From contig NZ_RXFQ01000004.1 in the NCBI RefSeq assembly GCF_003951285.1, positions 248,001 through 312,000 of the forward strand: DNA of 64,000 nucleotides, written 5' to 3'. Made by a program: the position numbers and the translations under genes. The notes below the pieces were generated by a model. It saw only the letters and a program-made list of their open reading frames with translations, was not told the DNA's origin and searched no databases. Numbering within the stretch: the first letter of the stretch is position 1; every line of letters starts with the position of its first letter. This document shows, in pieces, positions 38,258 through 46,411 of the stretch. Origin of the DNA: Variovorax beijingensis (GTDB taxonomy: Bacteria; Pseudomonadota; Gammaproteobacteria; Burkholderiales; Burkholderiaceae_C).

Positions 38258-39487
38258 TCAATCCGTCTTGCTGCGCAGGCGGTACAGCTCCAGGAACCTG
38301 GCAATGCGGTTGATCGCTTCGCGCAGGTCGTCCTCGTGGGGCAGGAACACGATGCGGAAGTGGTCCGGCGTCGCCCAGTTGAAGCCCGTGCCCTGTACCA
38401 GCATCACCTTGGTTTCCCTCAGCAGCTCGAGGAAGAACTGGCGGTCGTCGGAGATGGGGTAGACCTCGGGATCGAGCTTGGGGAACATGTAGAGCGCGGC
38501 GCTCGGCTTGACGCAGCTCACGCCCGGAATGGCCGTGATGAGCTCGTAGGCCAGGTCGCGCTGGCGCCGCAGGCGGCCGCCGTCGCCGACCAGGTCGTTG
38601 ATGCTCTGGTAGCCGCCAAGTGCGGTCTGGATGGCCCATTGGCCCGGCACGTTGGCGCACAGGCGCATGTTCGAGAGCATGTTCAGGCCCTCGATGTAGT
38701 CCTGCGCCCGCGCCTTGTCGCCCGAAACCACCATCCAGCCCGCACGGTAGCCGCACGAGCGGTAGCTCTTGGACAGCGAGTTGAAGGTCAGCGTGAGCAC
38801 GTCGGTCGACAGGCTCGCGATCGCGGTGTGGCGGACACCGTCGTACAGCACCTTGTCGTAGACCTCGTCGGCGAAGATCACCAGGTGGTGCTCGCGCGCG
38901 ATGGCGACGATGCTCTTGAGCAGTTCGTCGGAATAGAGCGCACCGGTCGGATTGTTGGGGTTGATGACCACGATGCCCTTGGTGCGGGGCGTGATCTTGG
39001 CGCGGATGTCGTCCAGGTCGGGCATCCAGCCGTTGGCTTCGTCGCAGAGGTAGTGCACCGGCTTGCCGCCCGAGAGGCTCGAGGCGGCCGTCCACAAGGG
39101 ATAGTCGGGGGCCGGGAGCAGCATTTCGTCGCCGTCGTTCAGCAGCGCGTTGGTGGCCATGGCGATCAGCTCGCTCGCGCCGTTGCCCAGGTAGATGTCC
39201 TCCAGCGTGACGCCTGCAACACCCTGCTTCTGGGTTTCGTGCATCACCGCCTTGCGGGCCGCGAAGATGCCCTTGCTGTCCGAATAGCCCGCCGACCCCG
39301 GCAGGTTGCGGATCATGTCCTGCTGGACTTCTTCCGGCGCATCGAAGCCGAAAACGGCCAGGTTGCCGATGTTGAGCCTGATGATCTTCTGGCCCTCTTC
39401 CTCCATCTGCTTCGCGGCGTCCATGATGGGGCCGCGGATGTCGTAGAGCACGTTGGCCAGCTTGGCCGATTTCTTGAACTGCTTCAA
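38258..39487 (-). CDS. alaC: AlaC/AlaA-type PLP aminotransferase, TTG start
   Basis: A 409-residue class I/II aminotransferase, probably making alanine from glutamate and pyruvate. The PLP Lys is in SLSKSYRSCGYRAGW; IVVINPNNPTGALYS and VIFADEVYDKVLYDG are normal. It begins at TTG 39487, with a GGGAGGG ribosome site 4 nt upstream; no ATG or GTG fits, and the longer open frame upstream is noncoding-like and overlaps the divergent gene. It heads the minus-strand row alaC-hom-thrC-mobB. The symbol is by resemblance; valine-pyruvate activity is possible. Confidence 0.87.
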   Translation of the reverse strand: MKQFKKSAKLANVLYDIRGPIMDAAKQMEEEGQKIIRLNIGNLAVFGFDAPEEVQQDMIRNLPGSAGYSDSKGIFAARKAVMHETQKQGVAGVTLEDIYLGNGASELIAMATNALLNDGDEMLLPAPDYPLWTAASSLSGGKPVHYLCDEANGWMPDLDDIRAKITPRTKGIVVINPNNPTGALYSDELLKSIVAIAREHHLVIFADEVYDKVLYDGVRHTAIASLSTDVLTLTFNSLSKSYRSCGYRAGWMVVSGDKARAQDYIEGLNMLSNMRLCANVPGQWAIQTALGGYQSINDLVGDGGRLRRQRDLAYELITAIPGVSCVKPSAALYMFPKLDPEVYPISDDRQFFLELLRETKVMLVQGTGFNWATPDHFRIVFLPHEDDLREAINRIARFLELYRLRSKTD

Positions 39488-39546
39488 AGGGCCCTCCCGG
39501 GCGCGGGTTACTACTCGAGGTCGAAAGGCCCTGGAAGGCCTCGTGT

Positions 39547-39584
39547 CACTGGGAAAACCTATAATTTGACCACAGTTCCCAGTG
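39547..39584. promoter_or_regulatory. TATAAT promoter enclosed by a 9-bp inverted repeat
   Basis: TATAAT at 39560-39565 is a consensus -10 box for the gene at 39590. CACTGGGAA (39547-39555) and TTCCCAGTG (39576-39584) are perfect inverted arms on either side of it. A dimer bound across the arms would cover the -10 and start site. The gap is too long for an efficient RNA hairpin, and the left arm is upstream of the transcript. Confidence 0.45.
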
Positions 39585-39589
39585 CCCCG

Positions 39590-39970
39590 ATGAAGCTCCA
39601 GCCCGACAAATCCGACGCCCAGTCCCTTACCGCGCACGGCCCCGGGTGGGTCGCAATCAACAACGAAAAGGTCGAGGGCAGCGTGGTGGTGGGCTCCCGT
39701 GGCGAGCGCTTCGAATGGAACTGCTCCCGCTTCGACCAGCTCGGGCCCGAGCATTTCGCCCAGCTTGCGTCGCTTGGCGCGGAATTGGTCATTTTCGGAA
39801 GCGGATCGCGCATCCGGTTCCCGCAGCCTGCCTGGCTCCAGCCCCTGATGGCCAGGCGCACCGGCGTGGAGACCATGGACACCCCCGCAGCCTGCCGCAC
39901 CTACAACATCCTGGCCGGCGAAGGCCGCCACGTGATAGCCGCCCTCCTCGTGGAACCGCCCGAGCGGTGA
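39590..39970 (+). CDS. Mth938-like (DUF498) protein
   Basis: A 126-residue protein of the Mth938/NDUFAF3 family (TAHGPGWVAINNEKVEGSVVVG, ELVIFGSGSRIRFPQPAWLQPLMARRTGVETMDTPAACRTYNILAGEGRHVIAALLVEP). Mitochondrial relatives help assemble respiratory complex I; the bacterial role is unsettled. It diverges from alaC and lies 133 bp before the peroxiredoxin gene. Confidence 0.9.
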   Translation: MKLQPDKSDAQSLTAHGPGWVAINNEKVEGSVVVGSRGERFEWNCSRFDQLGPEHFAQLASLGAELVIFGSGSRIRFPQPAWLQPLMARRTGVETMDTPAACRTYNILAGEGRHVIAALLVEPPER

Positions 39971-40103
39971 GAGAAGGCTTTTCGGGGTAAAATACCGGGT
40001 TGCGAACAGGCCTGCTGCTCCAGTTAGCAACGACCAATCCTCCATTCGCCGAGTGTGCTGCAAAGCGCCCGATCAATGGAAACCAACGGAGAAAACAAGT
40101 TTC

Positions 40104-40580
40104 ATGGCGATCGTTGTCAACAAACCCATTCCTGAATTCGACGCCAACGCCACGGGCGGACTGAAAGTCTCGAATACCTCTCATCTCGGCCACGTGCTGG
40201 TCATGTATTTTTACCCGAAAGATAACACTCCGGGTTGCACGACCGAAGCCATGCAGTTTCGCGACCGTTACAAGGACTTCGAAAAGGCCGGAGCCACGGT
40301 GTTCGGCGTGTCCCGCGACAACATGAAGTCGCACGACGAGTTCAAGGCCAAGCTCGAACTCCCGTTCGAACTCATCGCCGATACCGAAGAAAAAATGTGC
40401 CACATGTTCGGCGTGGTCAAGAACAAGATCATGTACGGCAAGAAGGTCAAGGGCATCGAGCGCAGCACCTTCCTGATCGGCGCAGACGGCATCCTCAAGG
40501 CCGAATGGCGCGGCCTCAAGGTCCCGGGCCACGTCGACGACGTGCTCAAGGCCGTCAAGGCGCTCAAGAAAGCTGCCTGA
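40104..40580 (+). CDS. bcp: Peroxiredoxin, Bcp/PrxQ type
   Basis: A 158-residue thiol peroxidase. YFYPKDNTPGCTTEAMQFRD holds the peroxidatic Cys; the usual second Cys five residues later is Ala/Met here, so it is a 1-Cys or atypical form, with a further Cys in EEKMCHMFG. ATG 40104 follows ACGGAGAAA. It is followed by its own terminator. Likely role: reduction of hydrogen and alkyl peroxides with thioredoxin. Confidence 0.92.
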   Translation: MAIVVNKPIPEFDANATGGLKVSNTSHLGHVLVMYFYPKDNTPGCTTEAMQFRDRYKDFEKAGATVFGVSRDNMKSHDEFKAKLELPFELIADTEEKMCHMFGVVKNKIMYGKKVKGIERSTFLIGADGILKAEWRGLKVPGHVDDVLKAVKALKKAA

Positions 40581-40590
40581 CCGTTACAAG

Positions 40591-40611
40591 AAGCGCCGTC
40601 TGTGCGCTTTT
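40591..40611 (+). terminator. Terminator after bcp
   Basis: AAGCGC-N7-GCGCTT followed by TT forms a short stem 10 bp after the bcp stop codon. Confidence 0.6.
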
Positions 40612-40724
40612 GCATCGCGCCGTGGGGAATGCCCAACGGACTGTGCAAAGAGCGCGAGACGCGTCGCCGCCGGTGTGCATAATGGCCTCATGCCGTTGAG
40701 CTCCACGACCGCATCCCCCGAACA

Positions 40725-40753
40725 AAGCCGCCTTGGTCTACAGGCGGCTTTTT
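40725..40753 (+). terminator. Terminator-like hairpin in the phoH leader
   Basis: AAGCCGCC (40725-40732) pairs with GGCGGCTT (40743-40750) and runs into five T residues. It ends 38 bp before the phoH start and behind bcp's own terminator, leaving almost no room for another promoter. It may attenuate phoH from a CATAAT box at 40678-40683. A 32-codon frame (ATG 40690 to TGA 40788) spans the hairpin. Confidence 0.6.
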
Positions 40754-40791
40754 CGTTTTCTGGTTTCCACTTCCTGCGAGCGACCTGACAC

Positions 40792-42576
40792 ATGCCATTG
40801 CCTCCCGCCCCCACGAAACGCGCCGCATTGCTCTCGCCGGATGCGCACGATGCACCCGCCCGTTCCTCGCACAGGGGATCGCGCCGCTCGGGCGAATCGC
40901 ACGCCGATTCGGCGTCGTCGAGCGGCTCCCAGCCACTGGAATTGTTCGACCGCCACGCCGCCGATGCGGTGGGCGGCGGTACCGAGGCCGCGCCGCCGAT
41001 GCGCGCAAGGTCGAAACCCGCTCCTTCCCGCAGCCAGCGGCAGCAGCCCGCTGCGCGCCGGGAGCCCGAGGCGCCGGCACCCGCCGTCCATGCGCCTGCG
41101 CCGCAGCAGCAGCAATTTGCAGCGCCGCAGGCTCCGGCGCGACCCAAGCGCAGCAAATCCAACGGCCCCGCCAAGCTGTTCGTGCTCGACACCAATGTGC
41201 TGCTGCACGACCCGATGTGCCTGTTCCGCTTCGAGGAGCACGACATCTTCCTGCCGATGATCGTGCTGGAGGAACTGGACGGCCACAAGAAAGGCACCAC
41301 GGAAGTCGCCCGCAACGGCCGCCAGACCAGCCGCACGCTCGACGCGCTGGCCGCCGCCCAGGACGCCGACATTGCCAAGGGCCTGAAGCTCGACACCACC
41401 GGCCATCGCGAGGCCGGCGGCAAGCTGTTCTTCCAGACCGCGCCGCTCGACTATTCGCTGCCGATCAGCCTGCCCCAGGGCAAGGCCGACAACCAGATCC
41501 TCGGCGTGGTGCAGGCATTGCGCGACCTCTACGCCAATGACCAGCCCGGCCGTGCAAAGCAGGAAGTGGTGCTGGTGTCGAAGGACATCAACATGCGCGT
41601 CAAGGCGCGCGCCCTGGGCCTGGCCGCCGACGACTACCAGAACGACAAGACGCTCGAGGACGGCGACCTGCTCTATGCGGGCTCGCTCGCGCTGCCGGCC
41701 GACTTCTGGACGCGCCAGAGCAAGACGGTCGAGAGCTGGCAAAGCGGCAGCAACACCTTCTACCGGGTCAGCGGACCGCTGGTGCCCAACCTGTACATCA
41801 ACCAGTTCGTCTACTTCGAAGCCCCGGGCGAGCCGAGCATGTACGCGCGCGTCACCGAGATCCGCGACAAGACCGCGGTGTTCAAGACCCTCAAGGACTA
41901 CAGCTCGGGCAAGAACGCGGTCTGGGGCGTGAACACCCGCAACCGCGAGCAGAACTTCGCGATGAACCTGCTCATGGACCCGGAAGTCGACTTCGTCACG
42001 CTCACCGGCACTGCCGGCACCGGCAAGACGCTGATGGCGCTCGCCTCGGGCCTCACGCAGGTGCTCGACGACCGGCGCTACACCGAGATCATCATGACCC
42101 GCGCCACGGTGAGCGTGGGCGAGGACATCGGCTTCCTGCCCGGCACCGAGGAAGAGAAGATGGGCCCATGGATGGGCGCGCTCGACGACAACCTCGAATT
42201 CCTTGCCAAGGGCGATGGCGGCGGCGCCGGCGAATGGGGCCGCGCGGCCACCAACGAGCTGATCCGAAGCCGCATCAAGGTCAAGAGCATGAACTTCATG
42301 CGCGGCCGCACCTTCCTGAACAAGTACGTGATCATCGACGAGGCGCAGAACCTGACGCCCAAGCAGATGAAGACGCTGATCACCCGGGCCGGTCCGGGCA
42401 CCAAGATCATCTGCATGGGCAACCTTGCGCAGATCGATACGCCGTACCTGACGGAAGGCTCCTCCGGCCTCACCTTCGCGGTCGACAAGTTCAAGGGCTG
42501 GCCGCACGGCGGACACATCACGCTGGCACGCGGCGAGCGCTCCCGGCTGGCCGACTTCGCGAGCGACGTGCTCTGA
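40792..42576 (+). CDS. PIN-PhoH family protein (PhoH2-like RNA helicase/nuclease)
   Basis: A 594-residue fusion. The first 125 residues are Ala/Pro/Gln-rich and disordered. A PIN nuclease domain follows (KLFVLDTNVLLHDP from about residue 127, with LPMIVLEELDGHKKG and VLVSKDINMRVKARALG). The C-terminal PhoH ATPase has Walker A GTAGTGKT (406-413) and VIIDEAQNLTPKQMKTLITR. Such proteins are reported as RNA helicase-ribonucleases; the biological role is open. It is preceded by an attenuator-like hairpin and followed by a strong terminator, so it is monocistronic. Confidence 0.92.
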   Translation: MPLPPAPTKRAALLSPDAHDAPARSSHRGSRRSGESHADSASSSGSQPLELFDRHAADAVGGGTEAAPPMRARSKPAPSRSQRQQPAARREPEAPAPAVHAPAPQQQQFAAPQAPARPKRSKSNGPAKLFVLDTNVLLHDPMCLFRFEEHDIFLPMIVLEELDGHKKGTTEVARNGRQTSRTLDALAAAQDADIAKGLKLDTTGHREAGGKLFFQTAPLDYSLPISLPQGKADNQILGVVQALRDLYANDQPGRAKQEVVLVSKDINMRVKARALGLAADDYQNDKTLEDGDLLYAGSLALPADFWTRQSKTVESWQSGSNTFYRVSGPLVPNLYINQFVYFEAPGEPSMYARVTEIRDKTAVFKTLKDYSSGKNAVWGVNTRNREQNFAMNLLMDPEVDFVTLTGTAGTGKTLMALASGLTQVLDDRRYTEIIMTRATVSVGEDIGFLPGTEEEKMGPWMGALDDNLEFLAKGDGGGAGEWGRAATNELIRSRIKVKSMNFMRGRTFLNKYVIIDEAQNLTPKQMKTLITRAGPGTKIICMGNLAQIDTPYLTEGSSGLTFAVDKFKGWPHGGHITLARGERSRLADFASDVL

Positions 42577-42599
42577 GAGCCGCCGGTCCACGGCCGTCC

Positions 42600-42640
42600 A
42601 AAGGCCCGCAACGCTCCCGAAGCATTGCGGGCCTTTTTTC
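42600..42640 (+). terminator. Terminator after phoH
   Basis: GGCCCGCAACGCT and AGCATTGCGGGCC form a 13-bp stem with one mismatch, followed by six T residues. The A-run before the stem is short, so it acts mainly on the plus strand. Confidence 0.85.
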
Positions 42641-42655
42641 GTCCGCGATGACAGG

Positions 42656-42679
42656 CTCCTGACAACACGCTGTCAGGAG
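42656..42679. promoter_or_regulatory. 9-bp palindromic operator before the VOC-EVE-GyrI-WYL operon
   Basis: CTCCTGACA (42656-42664) and TGTCAGGAG (42671-42679) are perfect inverted arms around 6 bp, 49 bp before the first start codon. Another TGACAG half-site is at 42649-42654. The spacing and symmetry suit a dimeric repressor, most simply the WYL regulator encoded at the end of the operon. Confidence 0.5.
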
Positions 42680-42728
42680 GCGGCCCGCACCATCAAGGCT
42701 CCTTCAACACAACGAAAGCGAGTCCTTC

Positions 42729-43100
42729 ATGCAAAACGCCATCAACTGGTTCGAGATTCCCGTCACCGACATCGACCGCGCCCAGGCCTTCTACGAAACC
42801 GTGCTCGGCCGCACGCTGCGCCGCGAAGACTTCGGCGGCCAGACGCTGGCCATCTTTCCGTACGACAACCCCGCCACCGGCGGCGCCCTGCAGGCCGGCG
42901 CGAACGCCAGCGCACGTGCTGGCAGCGGCATCCGCATCTACCTCGACTGCATGCCGAGCATCGACGCCGTGCTGGCGCGCGTCGAAACGGCAGGCGGCCA
43001 GATCGTCGCGCCCAAGTCCGCGCTGCCGCCGGGCATGGGCTTCATCGCCCATCTGCGCGACACCGAAGGCAACGAAGTCGGCCTTCACGCGCTCGCCTGA
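42729..43100 (+). CDS. VOC family (glyoxalase-like) protein
   Basis: A 123-residue vicinal-oxygen-chelate protein with two beta-alpha-beta-beta-beta modules (INWFEIPVTDIDRAQAFYETVLG; IRIYLDCMPSIDAVLARVETAGGQIVAPKSALPPGMGFIAHLRDTEGNEVGLHAL). Relatives include dioxygenases, glyoxalases and drug-binding proteins. The GFIAHLRDTEGNEVGLHA ending is typical of the PhnB/YcgJ-like subset. It is the first gene of the operon and is 8 bp from the EVE gene. Confidence 0.88.
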   Translation: MQNAINWFEIPVTDIDRAQAFYETVLGRTLRREDFGGQTLAIFPYDNPATGGALQAGANASARAGSGIRIYLDCMPSIDAVLARVETAGGQIVAPKSALPPGMGFIAHLRDTEGNEVGLHALA

Positions 43101-43108
43101 ATCGCACC

Positions 43109-43558
43109 ATGGCACAGCGCAACTGGGTCGCCGTCGCCAGCGCGGAACACGCCCGCCGCGGGCGCGACCACAAGCCGCTCGGCTTCATGCAAGTCGGCCA
43201 CGGCAAGCTCGGTCCGCTCAAGCGGGTTGCGGCGGGCGACCGCGTCGCCTACTACGCGCCGGCCACGGTCTTTGGCGGCACCGACAAGCTGCAGAGCTTC
43301 GTCTCGATCGGCATCGTGCAGCCGGGCGCGCCGTATGAAGCGGACATGGGCAACGGCTTTGTTCCGTGCCGGCTCGACGTGGCCTACGCGGCCTCCCGCG
43401 AAACGCCGATCGCGCCCTTGCTGGAGCAACTGGCATTCATCGAGAACCCGAGGCAGTGGGGCTACAAGTTCCGCTTCGGGCTGTTCGATGTCTCCGACGC
43501 CGACATGATGCTGATCGCACGTGCCATGGAAGCCGACCTGAAGGCGCTCGCGCTCTGA
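43109..43558 (+). CDS. EVE domain protein (UPF0310)
   Basis: A 149-residue single-domain protein of the EVE/PUA-like fold (WVAVASAEHARRGRDHKPLGFMQVGHGKLGPLKRVAAGDRVAYYAPATVFGG; GFVPCRLDVAYAASRETPIAPLLEQLAFIENPRQWGYKFRFGLF). EVE and YTH domains bind modified bases, and EVE proteins often accompany restriction or antiphage genes. Here it sits in a small-molecule-type operon instead. The substrate is unknown. Confidence 0.9.
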   Translation: MAQRNWVAVASAEHARRGRDHKPLGFMQVGHGKLGPLKRVAAGDRVAYYAPATVFGGTDKLQSFVSIGIVQPGAPYEADMGNGFVPCRLDVAYAASRETPIAPLLEQLAFIENPRQWGYKFRFGLFDVSDADMMLIARAMEADLKALAL

Positions 43559-43581
43559 GCGCCACAATCCCCACATCATCC

Positions 43582-44049
43582 ATGCAGAAGACAACCCCGA
43601 TGGAACCCATCCGCCGGCACCACGACGCTTTCCAGGTCGCAGGCCTCACGGTGCGCACCACCAACCGCGAAGAGGACGACCCCGCAACCGCCCGCATCGG
43701 CGCCCTGTGGAATCGCTTCTTCGGCGAAGAGACGTACCGGTCGACGCCCGGCCGCACCGGCGACGCCCGCATCTTCGGCGTCTACTCCGGCTACGAATCC
43801 GACGCGCATGGCGCCTTCGACGTGACCGTGGGTGTGGCTGTCTCGGGCGCAACGGGCAGCGTGGCCATCGAGGCCGGCGACTACCTCGTCTTCATGGGCC
43901 AGGGCGAGATGCCGCAGATGGTGATCGCCGCCTGGCAGCGCATCTGGCAGCATTTCGAAGCACACCCGGAAATCGCGCGCCGCTACCGCAGCGATTTCGA
44001 AGCCTACGAGGGGCCGGACAAAGTGGCGATCCATATCGGAGTTTCATGA
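43582..44049 (+). CDS. GyrI-like small-molecule-binding protein
   Basis: A 155-residue effector-binding domain protein (SRPBCC-unrelated GyrI/AraC-E fold): FQVAGLTVRTTNREE, RIGALWNRFFGEE, RIFGVYSGYESDAHGAFDVTVGVAVSG, YLVFMGQGEMPQMVIAAWQRIWQHFE. Relatives bind drugs, inhibit gyrase, or in some cases hydrolyse reactive cyclopropane toxins. It has no DNA-binding domain. It lies between the EVE and WYL-regulator genes, so it may be the sensor or detoxifier of the operon. The ATG is 23 bp after the EVE stop. Confidence 0.87.
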   Translation: MQKTTPMEPIRRHHDAFQVAGLTVRTTNREEDDPATARIGALWNRFFGEETYRSTPGRTGDARIFGVYSGYESDAHGAFDVTVGVAVSGATGSVAIEAGDYLVFMGQGEMPQMVIAAWQRIWQHFEAHPEIARRYRSDFEAYEGPDKVAIHIGVS

Positions 44050-44104
44050 GCACAGCCCAGGGCCGGCACGAGACGCTTCCCGGACCATCCCGGGGAGCAC
44101 GCTG

Positions 44105-44818
44105 ATGCGCCGCGCCGACCGCCTGTTCCAGCTCGTGCAGATCATCCGCGGGCGCCGGCTCACCACGGCGGCCTTCCTGGCGCAGCGCCTGGAGGTGTCG
44201 GAGCGAACGGTCTACCGCGACGTGGCCGACCTGCAGCACCAGGGCGTGCCGATCGAGGGCGAGGCCGGCGTGGGCTACAGGCTGGGTGCGGGCTTCGAGC
44301 TGCCGCCGCTGATGTTCACGCAGGACGAGGCTTCGGCGCTCGTGGCCGCCGCCCGCCTGGCGCAGAGCTGGGTCGATCCGGCACTCGCGCGCGACATCGA
44401 AACCGGGCTCGGCAAGATCCTCTCGGTGCTGCCGCCGGCGGCACGCGTCTCGGCCGAAGCGCTGGCGCTCTACGCGCCTGCACTGGGCCTGGGCGACGCC
44501 CTGCGCGCGCGGCTGCAGACCCTGCGCGAAGCCGTGCAGGCGCGCCAGAAACTGCGCCTTCACTATCGCGACGTGTCGGGCGATGCCAGCGAACGCACCG
44601 TGCGCCCGCTCGGCTGCTTCTACTGGGGCAAGGTCTGGACGCTTTCGACCTGGTGCGAACTGCGCAACGACTTCCGCGGTTTTCGCATCGACCGCATGGA
44701 CGCGGTCGACGTGCTGCCCGAACGCTTTCGCGACGAAGCGGGCAAGACGCTGGCCGACATGCTGCGCCAGGTGAAGGCGCGAACGGCCGAAGCGAAGCTG
44801 CCAGAGCAGCAGAAATGA
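44105..44818 (+). CDS. YafY/DeoR-type regulator with WYL domain
   Basis: A 237-residue regulator. The N-terminal winged helix (RADRLFQLVQIIRGRRLTTAAFLAQRLEVSERTVYRDVADL) is followed by a WYL domain (KLRLHYRDVSGDASERTVRPLGCFYWGKVWTLSTWCELRNDFRGFRIDRM), which senses nucleic acid or nucleotide ligands in other systems. It is the last gene of the operon and convergent with dnaB (13-bp gap). It is the natural candidate for the palindrome at 42656-42679. Confidence 0.92.
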   Translation: MRRADRLFQLVQIIRGRRLTTAAFLAQRLEVSERTVYRDVADLQHQGVPIEGEAGVGYRLGAGFELPPLMFTQDEASALVAAARLAQSWVDPALARDIETGLGKILSVLPPAARVSAEALALYAPALGLGDALRARLQTLREAVQARQKLRLHYRDVSGDASERTVRPLGCFYWGKVWTLSTWCELRNDFRGFRIDRMDAVDVLPERFRDEAGKTLADMLRQVKARTAEAKLPEQQK

Positions 44819-44831
44819 AGATGCGGCGGCG

Positions 44832-46241
44832 TCAGTAGTCGTCGCTGCTGCCGTAGCTGGCCAGGTTCTCGAACTTGGTGAGCGGCTTGAGGAAGGTCAG
44901 CTTGACGGTGCCCGTGGGCCCGTTGCGGTGCTTGCTGATGATCACCTCGGCCACGCCCGGCTCCTTGCTGTTCTTGTCGTAGTAGTCGTCGCGGTAGATG
45001 AACATGATGATGTCCGCGTCCTGCTCGATGGCGCCGGATTCGCGCAGGTCGCTCATCATGGGGCGCTTGTCGGTGCGGCTTTCGACGCCGCGGCTCAGCT
45101 GCGACAGCGCGATCACCGGGCACTTGAGCTCCTTGGCGAGCATCTTCAGGCCGCGCGAGATTTCGCCCACGGCCGTGGCGCGGTTCTCGTCGTTCATGCT
45201 GGTCGACACGCTCATGAGCTGAAGGTAGTCGACCACGATCAGGCCGAGGCGCCCGTACTGGCGCGCCAGGCGGCGCGCGTTGGCACGCAGCTCGCTGGTG
45301 GTCAGGCCAGGGGTCTCGTCGATGTGCAGCGACACGTTGCGCAGCTTCTCGATCGCTTCCGTGAGCCGCGGCCACTCTTCGTCGCTGAGCTTGCCGGTGC
45401 GCAGGTGTCCCTGGTCGATGCGTCCGATCGAGCCGACGATACGCACCGCCAGCTGCGACGCACCCATTTCCATCGAGAAGACCGCAACCGGCAGCCCCTC
45501 GTTGAGCGCCACGTGCTCGGCGATGTTGATGGCCAGCGAGGTCTTGCCCATGGAAGGACGCGCGGCCAGCACGATCATGTCGCCCGGCTGCAGGCCCGAG
45601 GTCATCTTGTCGAACTCGTAGAAGCCGGTGCGCACGCCGGTGATGTCGTTCGGGTTCTCCGCCATCTCGGTCACGCGGTCGAGCAGTTCGACCACCAGGG
45701 CATCCATGCTCTGGAAGCCCTGCTTCATCCGCGTGCCCTCTTCGCCGATGTTGAAGATCTTCTGCTCGGCCTCGTCCAGGATCTTGTCGACCGACTTGCC
45801 CTGCGTGTTGAAGGCGTTGGTCGCGATCTCGTCGCTTGCGGAGACGAGTTTTCGCAGGATCGAGCGTTCGCGCACGATCTCCGCGTAGCGGCGGATGTTG
45901 CTCGCGCTCGGCACATACTGCGCGAGCGAATTGAGGTAAACCAGGCCGCCGATTTCATCGGCCTTGCCCAGGCCCTGCAGCTGTTCGTAGACCGTGATGA
46001 CGTCGGCCGGCTTGCTGGCGTTGATCAATCCGCCGATCGCGGCATAGATCAGCTTGTGTTCATGGCGGTAGAAGTCGCCATCCACCAGCAGGTCGCCCAT
46101 GCGGTCCCAGGCGCCGTTGTCGAGCAGCAGGCCGCCGAGCACGCTCGACTCGGCCTCGATCGAGTGAGGCGGAATGCGAAGCTGGGCAACTTGACGATCG
46201 GCCGACGGGTCATTGTCGGCATAGGAAAAAACGGCGGACAT
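44832..46241 (-). CDS. dnaB: Replicative DNA helicase DnaB
   Basis: A 469-residue hexameric helicase. The N-terminal domain (LRIPPHSIEAESSVLGGLLLDNGAWDRMGDLL) interacts with DnaG; the RecA-like domain has Walker A AARPSMGKTSLAINIAEH and KELKCPVIALSQLSRGVESR. The start is ATG 46241; a TTG at 46256 is in frame but lacks ribosome-site spacing. It follows the ribosomal operon and has DnaA-box-like sites upstream. Confidence 0.97.
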   Translation of the reverse strand: MSAVFSYADNDPSADRQVAQLRIPPHSIEAESSVLGGLLLDNGAWDRMGDLLVDGDFYRHEHKLIYAAIGGLINASKPADVITVYEQLQGLGKADEIGGLVYLNSLAQYVPSASNIRRYAEIVRERSILRKLVSASDEIATNAFNTQGKSVDKILDEAEQKIFNIGEEGTRMKQGFQSMDALVVELLDRVTEMAENPNDITGVRTGFYEFDKMTSGLQPGDMIVLAARPSMGKTSLAINIAEHVALNEGLPVAVFSMEMGASQLAVRIVGSIGRIDQGHLRTGKLSDEEWPRLTEAIEKLRNVSLHIDETPGLTTSELRANARRLARQYGRLGLIVVDYLQLMSVSTSMNDENRATAVGEISRGLKMLAKELKCPVIALSQLSRGVESRTDKRPMMSDLRESGAIEQDADIIMFIYRDDYYDKNSKEPGVAEVIISKHRNGPTGTVKLTFLKPLTKFENLASYGSSDDY

Positions 46242-46289
46242 GGACTTCCCTTGCAACCCTGCATGCTAAGCCGCGCACGCGCTGGCGTG

Positions 46290-46310
46290 TGTGGACAAGG
46301 TTGTGAATAA
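46290..46310 (-). promoter_or_regulatory. Tandem DnaA-box-like sites upstream of dnaB
   Basis: On the minus strand TTATTCACA (46310-46302) fits TTWTNCACA exactly, and TTGTCCACA (46298-46290) differs at one position; they are 3 bp apart and 49 bp upstream of the dnaB start. Initiator binding here could tie helicase supply to initiation. Confidence 0.5.
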
Positions 46311-46359
46311 ACAGTGATCTTTCGGTGCATCGCGCTGGAAAACCGGTGCGCAGAAAGAC

Positions 46360-46383
46360 AAAAGCCGCCCGGAGGCGGCTTTT
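46360..46383. terminator. Bidirectional terminator between rplI and dnaB
   Basis: AAAAGCCGCC and GGCGGCTTTT form a symmetrical hairpin with a CGGA-type loop and T-runs on both strands. It would stop the minus-strand ribosomal operon before dnaB. Confidence 0.85.
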
Positions 46384-46411
46384 GCGGCAGCGCACAAGGC
46401 GCTGTGGACGA

